In this document: positions 24,830 through 35,910 of the stretch, piece by piece
Numbering within the stretch: position 1 is the first letter of the stretch
Layout of the letters: every line of letters begins with the position of its first letter
NCBI GenBank assembly: GCA_017403985.1
Contig: JAFRDE010000020.1
Span: 62,001-126,000 of the forward strand
Reading direction: 5' to 3'
DNA length: 64,000 bases
From: Ruminococcus sp.
Lineage (GTDB): Bacteria > Bacillota > Clostridia > Oscillospirales > Acutalibacteraceae
The notes under the pieces: generated by a model
Told to the model about the DNA's origin: nothing
The model's input: only the letters and a program-made list of their open reading frames with translations
Databases searched by the model: none
Program-made: the position numbers and the translations under genes

Positions 24830-25945
24830 CTACTTCAGCCTGAACTTCATCTCCACAGGATTGTGGTCGCTGTAGGCAAAGCCGGTATCGACAACGTCGA
24901 CAAAGGTCGGCTCGACGTTATCGGATACGATGAAGCCGTCGACCGTCACAACGAAGTTATCCTCGCTGTAGGGAACGTCCGCGTTCCGGCAGGAGGGCCG
25001 CAGCCCGCTCGCGTAATCCGTCACGCGGGAGAATCCCTCGGGGATCATATCGGCAGGGAACTCGGCGCACCACGCCAGCGTATCCATATCCTCAGGAGTC
25101 GCGTCGTTGAGCTTGAAGCGGCTGTCACCGGTGAAATCGTGGTTGAAATCGCCGCCGCAAATGACATAATTGCCCTTATCGTATTCCGCCTTCATATCGT
25201 CGAACATCATCTGCATCTGCTGGGTCTGCAGATCGCCGTCGGTACCGTAGGCGGAGGTATGCGTATTGAGGATCACCAGCTCCTTGCCGTTGTCAACGGG
25301 GATGCGGCTGACGCAATAGGCGCGGTCAAGATCGAGGATCTTCTTGACGTCCGTCGCGATCGGCAGGCTGCGCCGCAGCGCCGACGAGATCGTGCTTTCA
25401 CTGAGGGTCAGCAGACCGCTGTTGGAGGCGCCGTGAGGCTGGGTGAAGGGATAAAAGAGAAACGCCGAATGGTAGTTGATCGCGAAAGCGGAGCTGTATT
25501 CGGGGAACTGTGCGATGATCTGATCTCTCTCATCCACATGGTAACTGCGGGTCGAGTTGAAATCTACCTCCTGGAGCATCGCGAAGTCGACGTTATGATC
25601 TTTCAGGATATTTGCCGCGCCGTCGATACAGGCGATCACGCTTTCTTTTGACGCCGCCCACGAGCTTTTACCGCCGTCCATAAAGAAGGAAAAATCGGGC
25701 GTATACGCGCCGAAGCCGACGTTGTAGGTCATCGCGGTGTACTCCTCCCCCGCCCGCGCGGCGGTATGCTGCGGCGTACCCTCGGGGATGATCGGCTGAT
25801 TATCGTCGATTCGGCTGTAGGAGATAAAGACGTAGGAAACATAGATGATCGCGACGATCAGTATGACTGCGATCAGGATGAGCGGTATCTTCCACCAGCG
25901 GAATTTCTTTTTCTTGCCTTTCAGCGGTTCGTTGACATACATCAT
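24830..25945 (-). CDS. Membrane-anchored endonuclease/exonuclease/phosphatase family protein
   Basis: This 371-residue protein has a basic N-terminus (GKKKKFRWWK) and one membrane helix at about 20-42, which puts the catalytic domain outside the cell. The EEP fold is shown by AMTYNVGFG, FAMLQEVDFN (metal Glu), ILNTHTSAYG, ICGGDFNHDF and the final YSDHNPVEM (catalytic Asp-His). Substrates in this superfamily range from nucleic acids to phospholipids and inositol phosphates; an extracytoplasmic lipid or sugar-phosphate target is plausible but unproven. The FkbM gene is the next gene upstream on the same strand. Confidence 0.9.
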   Translation of the reverse strand: MMYVNEPLKGKKKKFRWWKIPLILIAVILIVAIIYVSYVFISYSRIDDNQPIIPEGTPQHTAARAGEEYTAMTYNVGFGAYTPDFSFFMDGGKSSWAASKESVIACIDGAANILKDHNVDFAMLQEVDFNSTRSYHVDERDQIIAQFPEYSSAFAINYHSAFLFYPFTQPHGASNSGLLTLSESTISSALRRSLPIATDVKKILDLDRAYCVSRIPVDNGKELVILNTHTSAYGTDGDLQTQQMQMMFDDMKAEYDKGNYVICGGDFNHDFTGDSRFKLNDATPEDMDTLAWCAEFPADMIPEGFSRVTDYASGLRPSCRNADVPYSEDNFVVTVDGFIVSDNVEPTFVDVVDTGFAYSDHNPVEMKFRLK

Positions 25946-25982
25946 GTGCCTCCGATTTCAATCGTCATTATCAGTTTTTTCA

Positions 25983-27038
25983 TTATGATATTGCGTATAT
26001 ATTCAGATCCCAGCAGGGGATGTAGGGATGCTTCCTCAGAAAAATGCGGTAATCGGGATCGATCTCGTGTAATCGCAGAATCAGCTTGAAGAAATCCTCC
26101 GCGCGGTGATACGCGGCGAGGTTCAGCTTCGGTCTGCCCTCTTTCAGCGTACGGATCGCACCGTCGAGCATCGCGCTCTCCATGCCCTCGATATCGACCT
26201 TGATATAGGTCGGGTTGCCACCGATACTGTCCACGGTCACGACAGGGACTTCAACGCCGCTGTCGGCGTTCAGCGCCGCCATCCTGCCGCCGCCCTTGGT
26301 GACATACATCACACCCTCGCGGTCGGCGATACCGGCGTTCACAGCCGTGGCGTTTTTGATATTCTCTAAATGCTCGCTGAGCTTTCGAAAATTCTTCGGA
26401 TTCGGCTCGACGGCGGTGATGCTTTCGTATCCGTCGGCATAGCGCAGGAATTCATCTACCGTGTCGCCGCGATACGCGCCGAGGTCGAGATATCGCTCGT
26501 TGTGTAAGCGCAGGATATCATGGAACACTTCATCCTTATCGCTTTCGATCCCTTTCAGGTATCCGAGCCGTCCGGTATAATAAAAGTCCAGTGCGCCTTT
26601 GAATACGCGGCGGGACGGATCGTCCGCAAGCAGTGCATATGCGCTTTCGATCTCCGCTTGGTGTGCTTCAATAAAAGCGTCGTCCATCAGGCTGTCGCCG
26701 ACAACGGGGACGTTAGGGACGAGCAGGGTGTGCCGCCGGGCGACCTCATCAATATGGTTCATCACATCCGGCAGAGAGCTGCCGAAGCACAGCGCGACGG
26801 TAAAGCTGCCGAATTCACTTTCAAAATCGCTCTGCTTCTTGACCGTGAAGCCGCGATACTCCTGATAGCGGCAAAAGTCGTCGCTCGCCATCACGCCCGC
26901 GGCTTTGATATTGCGTTTTTCAAATGCATCCAGCACCTTATCGGCGCCGTTGCCCATGCCGTACAGGACGATCGGCTCGCGGCAATCCGCGAGCGCCGTC
27001 CAGACGTTGGGATAATCAAAATGGAATAATGAAGTCAT
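25983..27038 (-). CDS. FkbM family methyltransferase
   Basis: This 351-residue protein has an N-terminal Rossmann-like part (VLYGMGNGADKVLDAFE) of the type seen before FkbM domains, then a C-terminal FkbM methyltransferase with YLDLGAYRGDTVDEF (SAM loop), ITAVEPNPKNF and the diagnostic YIKVDIEGMESAML. FkbM enzymes O-methylate sugars or polyketides. No glycan or natural-product cluster is near, so a modified cell-surface sugar is only a guess. It is 37 bp upstream of the EEP gene and probably shares its transcript. Confidence 0.9.
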   Translation of the reverse strand: MTSLFHFDYPNVWTALADCREPIVLYGMGNGADKVLDAFEKRNIKAAGVMASDDFCRYQEYRGFTVKKQSDFESEFGSFTVALCFGSSLPDVMNHIDEVARRHTLLVPNVPVVGDSLMDDAFIEAHQAEIESAYALLADDPSRRVFKGALDFYYTGRLGYLKGIESDKDEVFHDILRLHNERYLDLGAYRGDTVDEFLRYADGYESITAVEPNPKNFRKLSEHLENIKNATAVNAGIADREGVMYVTKGGGRMAALNADSGVEVPVVTVDSIGGNPTYIKVDIEGMESAMLDGAIRTLKEGRPKLNLAAYHRAEDFFKLILRLHEIDPDYRIFLRKHPYIPCWDLNIYAIS

Positions 27039-27084
27039 ACTAAAGCCAATAGGTGGAAATCGTTTTATCAGCCGGTCACTGAGT

Positions 27085-28146
27085 TCACGGCATACAGCCG
27101 GGACAGGGGGTGTATCCCTGCGCGACAGCCTCGTCGCGCGAATCGAAGAACACCTTGTTTTTCTCTTTCATATTTATCGCGCCGTCACAGTCGGAATAGT
27201 GGAAATAAAGGCTGTTTTTATTGCCGACATATTTCAGCTTTTCGGCGGTGTGCTTCTCCTCCCCCGCCGTACAGGTATAGGAGGAAAGGTCCTGATTCTC
27301 CGCTTCAAAGCGCAGGCTCTTTCCGTCGGTATATGCGACGATCGTGCCCGCCTCATCGGTACGCAAGAGCGGACAGCCCATCGTCTTGAACTTCTGCACC
27401 GTCTCGCGGTGCGGATGACCGTATTCGTTGCCTTCGCCGCAGGACGCCACGCCAAAGGCGGGATTCACCGCTCGCAACAGCTTATCACTCGAAGCGTCGG
27501 AGGAGCCGTGATGGCCGCATCGTATCACGTCGGCGCTGAGATCGGCTCCCGCGTCGACGATATCGTACTCGCTCGCGTGCTCGGCGTCGCCCATCACCAG
27601 AAAGCCGATATCACCGCAGGTGACCTTGGTGACGACCGAGAGATCGTTGAAGCTCTCATAATCGCGCGACACCGGTCCCATAATCGTGAAGCTCGCTTCA
27701 CCGAAGGAATAGGTCTGTCCGACCTCGGCTTCGATTTGATTGATGTTGTTCTGATTTACCGCTCTGAGCAGCTTTTCCCATGTATAGGTATCGCTGTCGC
27801 AGGAAACGGTAATGAAATTCTCCGTATCTATCCCGTCGATCACCGTCCGCAGCCCGCCGACGTGGTCGGAATGGGGATGCGTCGCGATCACATATTTCAG
27901 CTCGTCGGCGCCGCGGTCTTCGATATATCGAAGCACCTCTTCGCCGTAGTCGCGCTCGCCCGCGTCGATCAGCACGAACTCGTCATCAGACTCGAGCAGG
28001 GTGCAGTCGCCCTCGCCGACGTCGATAAAATGCACCGTCAGCTTCGGGTCGTCGCCGCCCGTCATTTGCGGCGCGGCAGAACGTGAGCATGAGCCGACAA
28101 AGAGCACCATCGTCAGTGCCGAAAGCACACATAAAAACCGTTTCAT
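27085..28146 (-). CDS. Secreted metallo-beta-lactamase-fold lipoprotein (ComEC C-domain-like)
   Basis: Starting at the Met at 28146 the 353-residue product has a lipoprotein signal (RFLCVLSALTMVLFVGSC). An MBL domain like the C-terminal domain of ComEC follows: HFIDVGEGDCTLLES, THPHSDHVGG (metal motif), MGDAEH and GHHGSSDASS. The last ~45 residues hold a small Cys/His zinc-binding domain, YFHYSDCDGA to GYTPCPGCMP, of the Ada/Endo-nuclease type that often accompanies secreted nucleases. It may degrade nucleic acids outside the cell; that is inference. The longer frame to 28194 has no ribosome binding site. Confidence 0.88.
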   Translation of the reverse strand: MKRFLCVLSALTMVLFVGSCSRSAAPQMTGGDDPKLTVHFIDVGEGDCTLLESDDEFVLIDAGERDYGEEVLRYIEDRGADELKYVIATHPHSDHVGGLRTVIDGIDTENFITVSCDSDTYTWEKLLRAVNQNNINQIEAEVGQTYSFGEASFTIMGPVSRDYESFNDLSVVTKVTCGDIGFLVMGDAEHASEYDIVDAGADLSADVIRCGHHGSSDASSDKLLRAVNPAFGVASCGEGNEYGHPHRETVQKFKTMGCPLLRTDEAGTIVAYTDGKSLRFEAENQDLSSYTCTAGEEKHTAEKLKYVGNKNSLYFHYSDCDGAINMKEKNKVFFDSRDEAVAQGYTPCPGCMP

Positions 28147-28202
28147 AACATTAATCACCGCTACTATCATACACCAAAGAGCACCCCGATTCAAGATAAA
28201 AT

Positions 28203-28231
28203 TTGACTATTCGGATAAAATATGGTAATAT
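28203..28231 (+). promoter_or_regulatory. Sigma-A promoter of the AraC-type gene
   Basis: TTGACT (28203-28208) and TAATAT (28226-28231) with a 17-bp spacer. A GGGCGGGCGCTTCCCGCACCC block, the same as in the modular repeats, lies in the leader at about 28272-28292. Confidence 0.65.
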
Positions 28232-28310
28232 ATATAAAGCAGATGGTTTTCAGTGAATATTGAATAGTGATGGGCGGGCGCTTCCCGCACCCAAACAGTG
28301 AGGTATTATT

Positions 28311-29192
28311 ATGGCTGCGAACTACAAAGGAAAATATGAGATCGTGACGGCGGACGACAACCTCCCCGGCAAGGTGATGCTGTATGAAAAGCCCGGCAAG
28401 GAGTGCTACACCAACAAGCACTGGCACAAGAACCTCGAGATCGACTACATCGTACGCGGATGCATGTGGACGAACCTGAACGGCGAGGACAGAGACCTGT
28501 ACAACGGCGACTATATCCTCGTCAACAGCGAAGCGATCCACCAGACCTGCGGCAAAGAACCCGACGAGCCGGTGAAGTATCTGGTCGTGCTGTTCTCCTA
28601 CAACTACATCAAGTCGTATTTCCCCGACTTTGACAGCTACTACTTTGACGTCAATAAAAACGAACAGGTCCGCGCCCGTGTGCGCGATCTGCTGAAAGCG
28701 ATCGTCTTTGAGGCGGAGAATCCTTCGGAATTTTCCAAGCTGAAGACCTCCTGCGCGATGGCACAGATACTGATGAACCTGTTCACCAAATGCCGCATCA
28801 AGCGCGAAGTCGATCCCAACGCCGCGCCCGCAGAGGATGCCCCCGACTACATCACCAAGGCGATCAACTACATCAAGGACAACTACCGTCACCGCATCTC
28901 CCTCGAAGACATCAGCTCCTTTGTCGGACTGACTCCGACCTACTTCTCGCGCTATTTCTCCGCGTGCACCGGCAAGACGTTCAAAAACTATCTCAACCTC
29001 GTCCGTCTGGAAAACACGCTGATCGATATCCAGCAGAACGGCATGAGCGAGACCCGCGCCTCGCTCGAGAACGGCTTCCCGAGCGTCAAGGCGTTCATCA
29101 CGGTATTCAAAAGCGTCTACGGCTGCGCCCCGAGCGAGTACGTCAAGAAGTATCAGGAAGAAGCGCCGATCTCACAGATCCATAAAATATAA
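28311..29192 (+). CDS. AraC family transcriptional regulator
   Basis: This 293-residue regulator has an N-terminal cupin-like sensor (NKHWHKNLEIDYIVRG, LYNGDYILVNSEAIHQTC) that normally binds a sugar or similar small molecule, and a C-terminal double helix-turn-helix (about 190-285: ISLEDISSFVGLTPTYFSRY, ETRASLENGFPSVKAFI). In clostridia this architecture usually controls carbohydrate use. No transport or glycosidase genes adjoin it, so its regulon is elsewhere. It is a single-gene unit with its own promoter and terminator. Confidence 0.94.
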   Translation: MAANYKGKYEIVTADDNLPGKVMLYEKPGKECYTNKHWHKNLEIDYIVRGCMWTNLNGEDRDLYNGDYILVNSEAIHQTCGKEPDEPVKYLVVLFSYNYIKSYFPDFDSYYFDVNKNEQVRARVRDLLKAIVFEAENPSEFSKLKTSCAMAQILMNLFTKCRIKREVDPNAAPAEDAPDYITKAINYIKDNYRHRISLEDISSFVGLTPTYFSRYFSACTGKTFKNYLNLVRLENTLIDIQQNGMSETRASLENGFPSVKAFITVFKSVYGCAPSEYVKKYQEEAPISQIHKI

Positions 29193-29200
29193 AATGAAAG

Positions 29201-29252
29201 GGCTGTGAAGAAATGAAGTATGGAACTTCGTTCTTCACAGCCTCTTAATTAT
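29201..29252 (+). terminator. Intrinsic terminator of the AraC-type gene
   Basis: GGCTGTGAAGAA pairs with TTCTTCACAGCC across an 18-nt loop, followed by the T-rich TCTTAATTATT. Confidence 0.65.
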
Positions 29253-29695
29253 TGATAGAAAAGCCGTCTTTTACGAATAGAGATCGGTCAAGAGCCTTCC
29301 CCTTGAGGTGCTCCCCGTTGGGGAGACGTCGCGCAGCGACAGAGGGAGATTCCCCTGCTAGGGGAAATGTCCGCAAAGCGTACAAAGGGGTCGGCTGTCT
29401 TCGCAGAAGAAGCCGTTTTCGGCTGAAGAATGCTCCTCCCGTTTCTTTTCCGACAGATGGAACATTCATGCGGAGCAAATACCTGATAACGTAGGGACGG
29501 TCATTGACCGTCCGCAGAATGACGGGCGTGCCGGTTATCGAATACGTCGGATAGGATCCATACTATCCTGCTATGCGGACGAGCAATGCTCGTCCCTACG
29601 ATGACACGCTGCTCTTTGACCGACACGTACGGTAAACCAATGCTCTGCCGCGGGAGCAGCAAGCCGCTCCCCTACAGATTCACATCATATACGCT
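29253..29695. repeat. Composite repeat tract without genes
   Basis: 29290-29400 holds an inverted-repeat block with CCCCTTGAGGTGCTCCCCGT and AGATTCCCCTGCTAGGGGAA, of a kind seen between clostridial genes. 29491-29600 is a full GTAGGGACG-family element. 29655-29682 holds a related half element ending GCTCCCCTAC. I see no gene. Confidence 0.6.
29491..29600. repeat. GTAGGGACG-family element, full copy
   Basis: A 110-bp element starting GTAGGGACGG-TCATTGA-CCGTCCGCA and ending TGCGGACGAGC-AAT-GCTCGTCCCTAC, so each end is itself a hairpin and the two ends are inverted copies. Confidence 0.8.
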
Positions 29696-31600
<1,905 letters not shown>

Positions 31601-31634
31601 GGTACCACTCCTTTCTGTTAGTTGATGATAATTT

Positions 31635-31743
31635 GTAGGGACGAGCATTGCTCGTCCGCTTGACAGAAACGTTTCTTTCCTATCTACAGTTTTCGATATC
31701 GGTATCGCCCGTCATTCAGCGGACGACCGATGGTCGCCCCTAC
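31635..31743. repeat. GTAGGGACG-family element, full copy
   Basis: A 109-bp element starting GTAGGGACGAGC-ATT-GCTCGTCCGC and ending GCGGACGACC-GAT-GGTCGCCCCTAC, immediately upstream of the ABC-F gene. Confidence 0.8.
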
Positions 31744-31777
31744 GGAAGCGAAGCTTTGCTTCGCGTTTAAACATCTT

Positions 31778-32710
31778 TTATTCCGTGCGTTTTGTTTTGA
31801 ACTTCATATTGATCAATACCACAGACGCCAGCACCAGCGCGATGCCGAGATAGCCGAACGGAACCGCTACGGGCTCGCTGAATACGACCGCGCCGATGAC
31901 CGTCGCCACCACGGGCTCGATCGTCGCGATGATCGAGGCGGTGCTTGACTTGATGTGTTTCAACCCCAGCGTATAGAACACATACGGCAGGATGCAGGAT
32001 ACCAGCGCGAACAGCAGAGCGTACATCACGCTGCCGAAATCAGCGAACACGACGCCGATCACGGGGCGGATATCCGTGACGCAAAGGCAGAATACCGCCG
32101 AGAAAAGGAAGGTATAGAGCGTGATCGTGAACGGCTCATATCCCCTGTCCAGCGCGAAGCGCGAGAAGATCGAATACAGCGCGTAGCATACGCCCGAACC
32201 GAGTCCGAAGAGAAATCCCGCGAGGGTAACGGTCAGATTCCCGCCGATCAAGCCGGTCGTCATCGCGCAGCCCAGGATCGCCAAAACGAGCGATATCGCC
32301 TTCGCGGCCGTCATCTTTTCTTTGAAAAAGATCAACGAGAACAGCATAACGAAGGCGGGCGCGGTATAGAGCAGCACCGCCGCCACGGACAGGGAGCTCA
32401 GCTCGATAGACGTAAAATAACAGTAGGTAAACAGCCCGACGCTGATCACGCCGGAGCCGACGAATATCCAGATATCTTTCAGTCTGATTTTGAACAGGCT
32501 TCGCTTGTAGATCAGCACAAACAGCGCAAAGATGACCGCCGACAGCACCATACGCACGGCGACAGTCTGCATGGAGCTCAGTCCGAGCGCGTTGTAACGG
32601 CGCACAAAGAGACCGATACAGCCCCACAGCGTACCGGCGAGCAGTACAAAGAATACAGAAAGTTTTTTCAGACCCGCAGGGTCTTTTTTTTGCCTTTTGC
32701 TAAGTTCCAT
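31778..32710 (-). CDS. EamA family (DMT superfamily) transporter
   Basis: This 310-residue protein has ten membrane helices from two EamA repeats. The first opens with FVLLAGTLWGCIGLFVRRY and ends around FFKEKMTAAKAISLVLAILG. The second ends with IATIEPVVATVIGAVVFSEPVAVP, the usual E-P helix. EamA carriers export amino acids, metabolites or drugs; the substrate is not readable. It is flanked by ABC-F and an asparaginase-like gene on the same strand. Confidence 0.93.
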   Translation of the reverse strand: MELSKRQKKDPAGLKKLSVFFVLLAGTLWGCIGLFVRRYNALGLSSMQTVAVRMVLSAVIFALFVLIYKRSLFKIRLKDIWIFVGSGVISVGLFTYCYFTSIELSSLSVAAVLLYTAPAFVMLFSLIFFKEKMTAAKAISLVLAILGCAMTTGLIGGNLTVTLAGFLFGLGSGVCYALYSIFSRFALDRGYEPFTITLYTFLFSAVFCLCVTDIRPVIGVVFADFGSVMYALLFALVSCILPYVFYTLGLKHIKSSTASIIATIEPVVATVIGAVVFSEPVAVPFGYLGIALVLASVVLINMKFKTKRTE

Positions 32711-32754
32711 TTATTTCTGCCTTTCTTCAACGGCGGGTTTCCGTCGCTGAAGTA

Positions 32755-33708
32755 TCACCATTTCTTCATAAACTCTTTTATGCTCATCACACCCTGCGCG
32801 CAGGCGAGCAAGAGCTTGACATACGCGCACTCGGGCGCGATATCATACAGCGGAATCGCTCCCGCTTCGATCGCGTCGATCGCCGTCCGGTACAGCTTTC
32901 TGCCGCTGCGAAACGAGGCGAGGAACACCGGAAAATCGGGATGCGCCTTCATCCACGGGATGAACCTCTCGCTGTCCAAGGTCGCGCTGTGATACAGCGT
33001 ATGCAGCGCGGCGCGCGTTATGACCGGTTGGATGCCGCTGTAATCCTGCAAAGGATACGGATGGATCAGCAAAACAATATCATCGATTTGCGGCGGCATA
33101 TCCCGATCGAATACCGGCGGGATATGCTGTGCGATATACGGCCGCTTTTCACGCAGAGTGCCGTTTTCAAATACGGCGTAAGCGCCGTGAAAGCTGACAA
33201 AATCATCCGACAGATCGGCTTGACGGATATCGGTCGCGCTGTGAACATACATCACGCCGTCAGAATTACGATACGGCACATACACGCCGCTTTTTTTCTG
33301 ACGGATCAGTTCGACCGCACAGGCAAAATTCACCGTCCCGTTCGCCCCGGGATCGGACAGCACCTTATCGGACGCGACAAGGCAGATCGGAACGCCGCAC
33401 CCGCCGAACAGCAAACCGACAAAGGTGCCGAGATAGGCAAGGTTATCACTTCCGACCGTGAGGATCACGCCGTCATAATCGGAAAGATCCGCTTCAAACA
33501 GCGCTTTCGCCAGCGTATTGAAATCGTCGGCGGTAATGCTCTCGCTGAGGATGTTCAGCGGAGATTTGATATCAAATTGTACGCACGCGTGCGTGTTTTC
33601 GCTCAGATATTTCTCAACGACGGAACATCCTTTGTGGGAAACATTGATACTGTTCCCGTCAAAGGCAGAACCGATCGTCCCGCCGGTAGTGAATAGTAAA
33701 ATGTTCAT
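32755..33708 (-). CDS. Asparaginase/glutaminase-like protein, divergent
   Basis: From the Met at 33708 the 317-residue product starts MNILLFTTGGTIGS, the first asparaginase motif with its nucleophilic Thr. The second motif, normally HGTDT, reads TVGSDNLAYLG: the Asp is kept, Thr becomes Ser and His is lost. It may be an amidase with altered specificity or a cytosolic asparaginase of a divergent clade. Upstream residues of the longer frame come from the repeat at 33731, so they are excluded. Confidence 0.8.
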   Translation of the reverse strand: MNILLFTTGGTIGSAFDGNSINVSHKGCSVVEKYLSENTHACVQFDIKSPLNILSESITADDFNTLAKALFEADLSDYDGVILTVGSDNLAYLGTFVGLLFGGCGVPICLVASDKVLSDPGANGTVNFACAVELIRQKKSGVYVPYRNSDGVMYVHSATDIRQADLSDDFVSFHGAYAVFENGTLREKRPYIAQHIPPVFDRDMPPQIDDIVLLIHPYPLQDYSGIQPVITRAALHTLYHSATLDSERFIPWMKAHPDFPVFLASFRSGRKLYRTAIDAIEAGAIPLYDIAPECAYVKLLLACAQGVMSIKEFMKKW

Positions 33709-33730
33709 ATTATAACGCGATCGTATCATT

Positions 33731-33873
33731 GTCATCGCGAAGCCCGAAGCCTCCCATAAGGAGGTGCCGCGGGCAGGCTGTGGCAATCCCCTTGTCATTA
33801 ATACCGTTCGATGTAAAAGAGAGCTTTATTCCCTGTTTGTGGGATTGCCACGCCCTAAAGGGCTCGCAATGAC
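33731..33873. repeat. GTCATTGCGAGG-family element, copy 4
   Basis: A 143-bp element from GTCATCGCGAAGCCC to GGGCTCGCAATGAC with inner GTGGCAATCCCC and GGGATTGCCAC. It separates tktB from the asparaginase-like gene. Confidence 0.85.
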
Positions 33874-33899
33874 TCCTTTCTTGCAGAGTATTCCTAATC

Positions 33900-33926
33900 T
33901 AACAAGAAGCCCGCCTTGCGGCGGGC
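33900..33926 (-). terminator. Intrinsic terminator of the transketolase operon
   Basis: Minus-strand GCCCGCC-GCAA-GGCGGGC followed by TTCTTGTT, within 30 bp of the tktB stop. Confidence 0.75.
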
Positions 33927-33933
33927 GCTGTGT

Positions 33934-34881
33934 TTATTTCTTCTCTAATTCTTCGAGAATGACTTTCTTGATGCCGGGAGCGGTCAGACCGAAGATCTCG
34001 AGCAGCTCCTTCGCGGGACCGGAATAGCCGAACTCGTCGTTTACGCCGACGCGCCTGACGGGTACGGGACACTCGGCAGATGTGACCTCGCATACCGCGT
34101 CGCCCAGACCGCCGATGATGTTATGCTCTTCGACGGTGATGATGCGGCCGGTCTCCCGAGCCGCCTTGAGGACGATCTCACGGTCGATCGGCTTGATGGT
34201 ATGGATGTTGATTAATCTGACGCTCTTGCCTTCCTTTTGGAGCTCGTCGACTGCCTTCAGACTCTCCAGCACGCACAGACCCGTCGCGATAACGGTGATA
34301 TCCGCGCCCTCGCGCAGAGTGATACCCTTGCCCCACTCGAATTTGTAGGTCTCGGGATCGTTGAAGCTGTCGACAGCCAGTCTGCCTAAACGGATATAGA
34401 CGGGACCCTCGTACTCGATCGCCGCCTTGGTCGCCGCCTTCATCTCCCAGTGGTCTGCGGGATTCAGAACGACCATGCCGGGGATGGTACGCATGATGCC
34501 GATATCCTCGAGACACTGGTGGGTCGCGCCGTCCTCGCCGGTAGAGATACCCGCGTGAGAACCCGCGATCTTGACGTTGAGGTTCGGATAAGCGACGGAG
34601 TTGCGGATCTGCTCAAAAGCTCTGCCGGTCGCGAACATCGCGAACGAAGCCGCTACGGGAGTCTTGCCGCAAGCCGCCAGGCCTGCCGCTACGCCGACCA
34701 TGTTCGCCTCGGCGATACCGCAGTCAAAGAAACGGTCGGGATGCGCGTTTTTGAAGATCGCGGTATTGGTAGCCGCCGCGAGATCGGCGTCCAGAACGAT
34801 GATGTCGTCGCGGGTATCGGCCATTTCGCTCAGCGCCTCGCCGAAGCTGACGCGCGTCGCCTTGGTAATGATCTCAGCCAT
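33934..34881 (-). CDS. Transketolase, C-terminal subunit
   Basis: This 315-residue subunit carries the pyrimidine-binding and C-terminal domains of a split transketolase, which moves two-carbon units between pentose phosphates. Visible are RVSFGEALSEMA, the catalytic-Glu region DCGIAEANMVGVAAGLAACGK, SHAGISTGEDGATHQ and the C-terminal GLGDAVCEV. It starts 2 bp after the N-terminal subunit gene. With no oxidative pentose phosphate genes near, it serves ribose and erythrose supply, as usual in anaerobes. A terminator follows. Confidence 0.95.
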   Translation of the reverse strand: MAEIITKATRVSFGEALSEMADTRDDIIVLDADLAAATNTAIFKNAHPDRFFDCGIAEANMVGVAAGLAACGKTPVAASFAMFATGRAFEQIRNSVAYPNLNVKIAGSHAGISTGEDGATHQCLEDIGIMRTIPGMVVLNPADHWEMKAATKAAIEYEGPVYIRLGRLAVDSFNDPETYKFEWGKGITLREGADITVIATGLCVLESLKAVDELQKEGKSVRLINIHTIKPIDREIVLKAARETGRIITVEEHNIIGGLGDAVCEVTSAECPVPVRRVGVNDEFGYSGPAKELLEIFGLTAPGIKKVILEELEKK

Positions 34882-34883
34882 GA

Positions 34884-35723
34884 TTACGCCTCCAATTCCG
34901 CGAGCTGTGCTTCGAGCTCAGCCATCGCAACCTTAAATTCATCGGCGTTGCACGCCTTGCCGTGCCAGCCTACCTGATTTTCCATAAAGGATACGCCCTT
35001 GCCCTTGACCGTCTTCATGATGATCGCGAAGGGCTTGTCAGACGCTTTCGCCTGATTCAGCGCGCCTTCGATCGCGTCGAAGTCGTGACCGTCGATGATC
35101 GCGACGTCGAAGCCGAAAGACTCGAACTTGGTGTCGAGCGGCTCTACGCCGCCGACCTCGGCGGTGGTACCGTCGATCTGTAAGCCGTTGCAGTCAACGA
35201 TGACGGTCAGGTTATCGAGACCGTGGTGACCGGCGAACATCGCCGCCTCCCAGACCTCGCCTTCCTCACACTCGCCGTCGCCGAGCACGGTGTATACGCG
35301 GTAATCTTTATGATCGATCTTTCCGACGAGCGCCATACCGCAGGCGGCGGAAACGCCCTGACCGAGAGAACCGGAGCTCATGTCGATACCGGGAGTACCC
35401 TTCATATCTGGATGACCCTGCAGCATCGCGCCCACATGGCGGAGCACCTCTAATTCTTTCCATTCAAAATAGCCTTTAAGCGCCAGAACGGCATAGAGGC
35501 TGGGACAGCAGTGACCCTTGGATAATACGAAACGGTCGCGGTCAGCCCAAGTCGGGTTCTGCGGATCGACGTTCATCTCTTTGAAATAGAGATAGGTGAA
35601 CATATCCGCCGCTGACAGCGAGCCGCCCGGATGTCCGGATTTCGCGTGAAATGTACCGATGATCGCGCCCATACGCGCTTTGCAAGCGAGAATCTCAAGA
35701 TTTCTCTTCTCAGCCTGATTCAT
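34884..35723 (-). CDS. Transketolase, N-terminal subunit
   Basis: From the Met at 35723 (GGGGAGG upstream) the 279-residue subunit holds the thiamine diphosphate domain: FHAKSGHPGGSLSAADM, SKGHCCPSLYAVLA, GSLGQGVSAACGMAL and the TPP/Mg motif GDGECEEGEVWEAAMFAGHH ... VDCNG. Together with the partner gene downstream it makes an alpha2-beta2 enzyme. Divergent from coaX across a 187-bp region. Confidence 0.96.
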   Translation of the reverse strand: MNQAEKRNLEILACKARMGAIIGTFHAKSGHPGGSLSAADMFTYLYFKEMNVDPQNPTWADRDRFVLSKGHCCPSLYAVLALKGYFEWKELEVLRHVGAMLQGHPDMKGTPGIDMSSGSLGQGVSAACGMALVGKIDHKDYRVYTVLGDGECEEGEVWEAAMFAGHHGLDNLTVIVDCNGLQIDGTTAEVGGVEPLDTKFESFGFDVAIIDGHDFDAIEGALNQAKASDKPFAIIMKTVKGKGVSFMENQVGWHGKACNADEFKVAMAELEAQLAELEA

Positions 35724-35862
35724 CCTTGATTCCTCCCCCAAAATATCACAATTTTTGCAGAATTGCACACTTGTACATGATTCATCATACATCAATACTC
35801 TACCACAATTATCTCAAAATATTTTTCATTATGTGAAAAAAGCCGAAAATCGGTCAATTATA

Positions 35863-35891
35863 TTGAAACTACCTAAAAATTATGATACAAT
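35863..35891 (+). promoter_or_regulatory. Sigma-A promoter of coaX
   Basis: TTGAAA (35863-35868) and TACAAT (35886-35891) with a 17-bp spacer. The start codon follows within 20-26 bp, so the leader is very short. Confidence 0.7.
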
Positions 35892-35910
35892 CCCATCGGA
35901 AAGGAGCGAA

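Noticed and set aside
29252-29494. 80-codon plus-strand open frame
   Set aside because: It is translation through an inverted-repeat block; composition is that of repeats (RRRAATEGDSPARGN).
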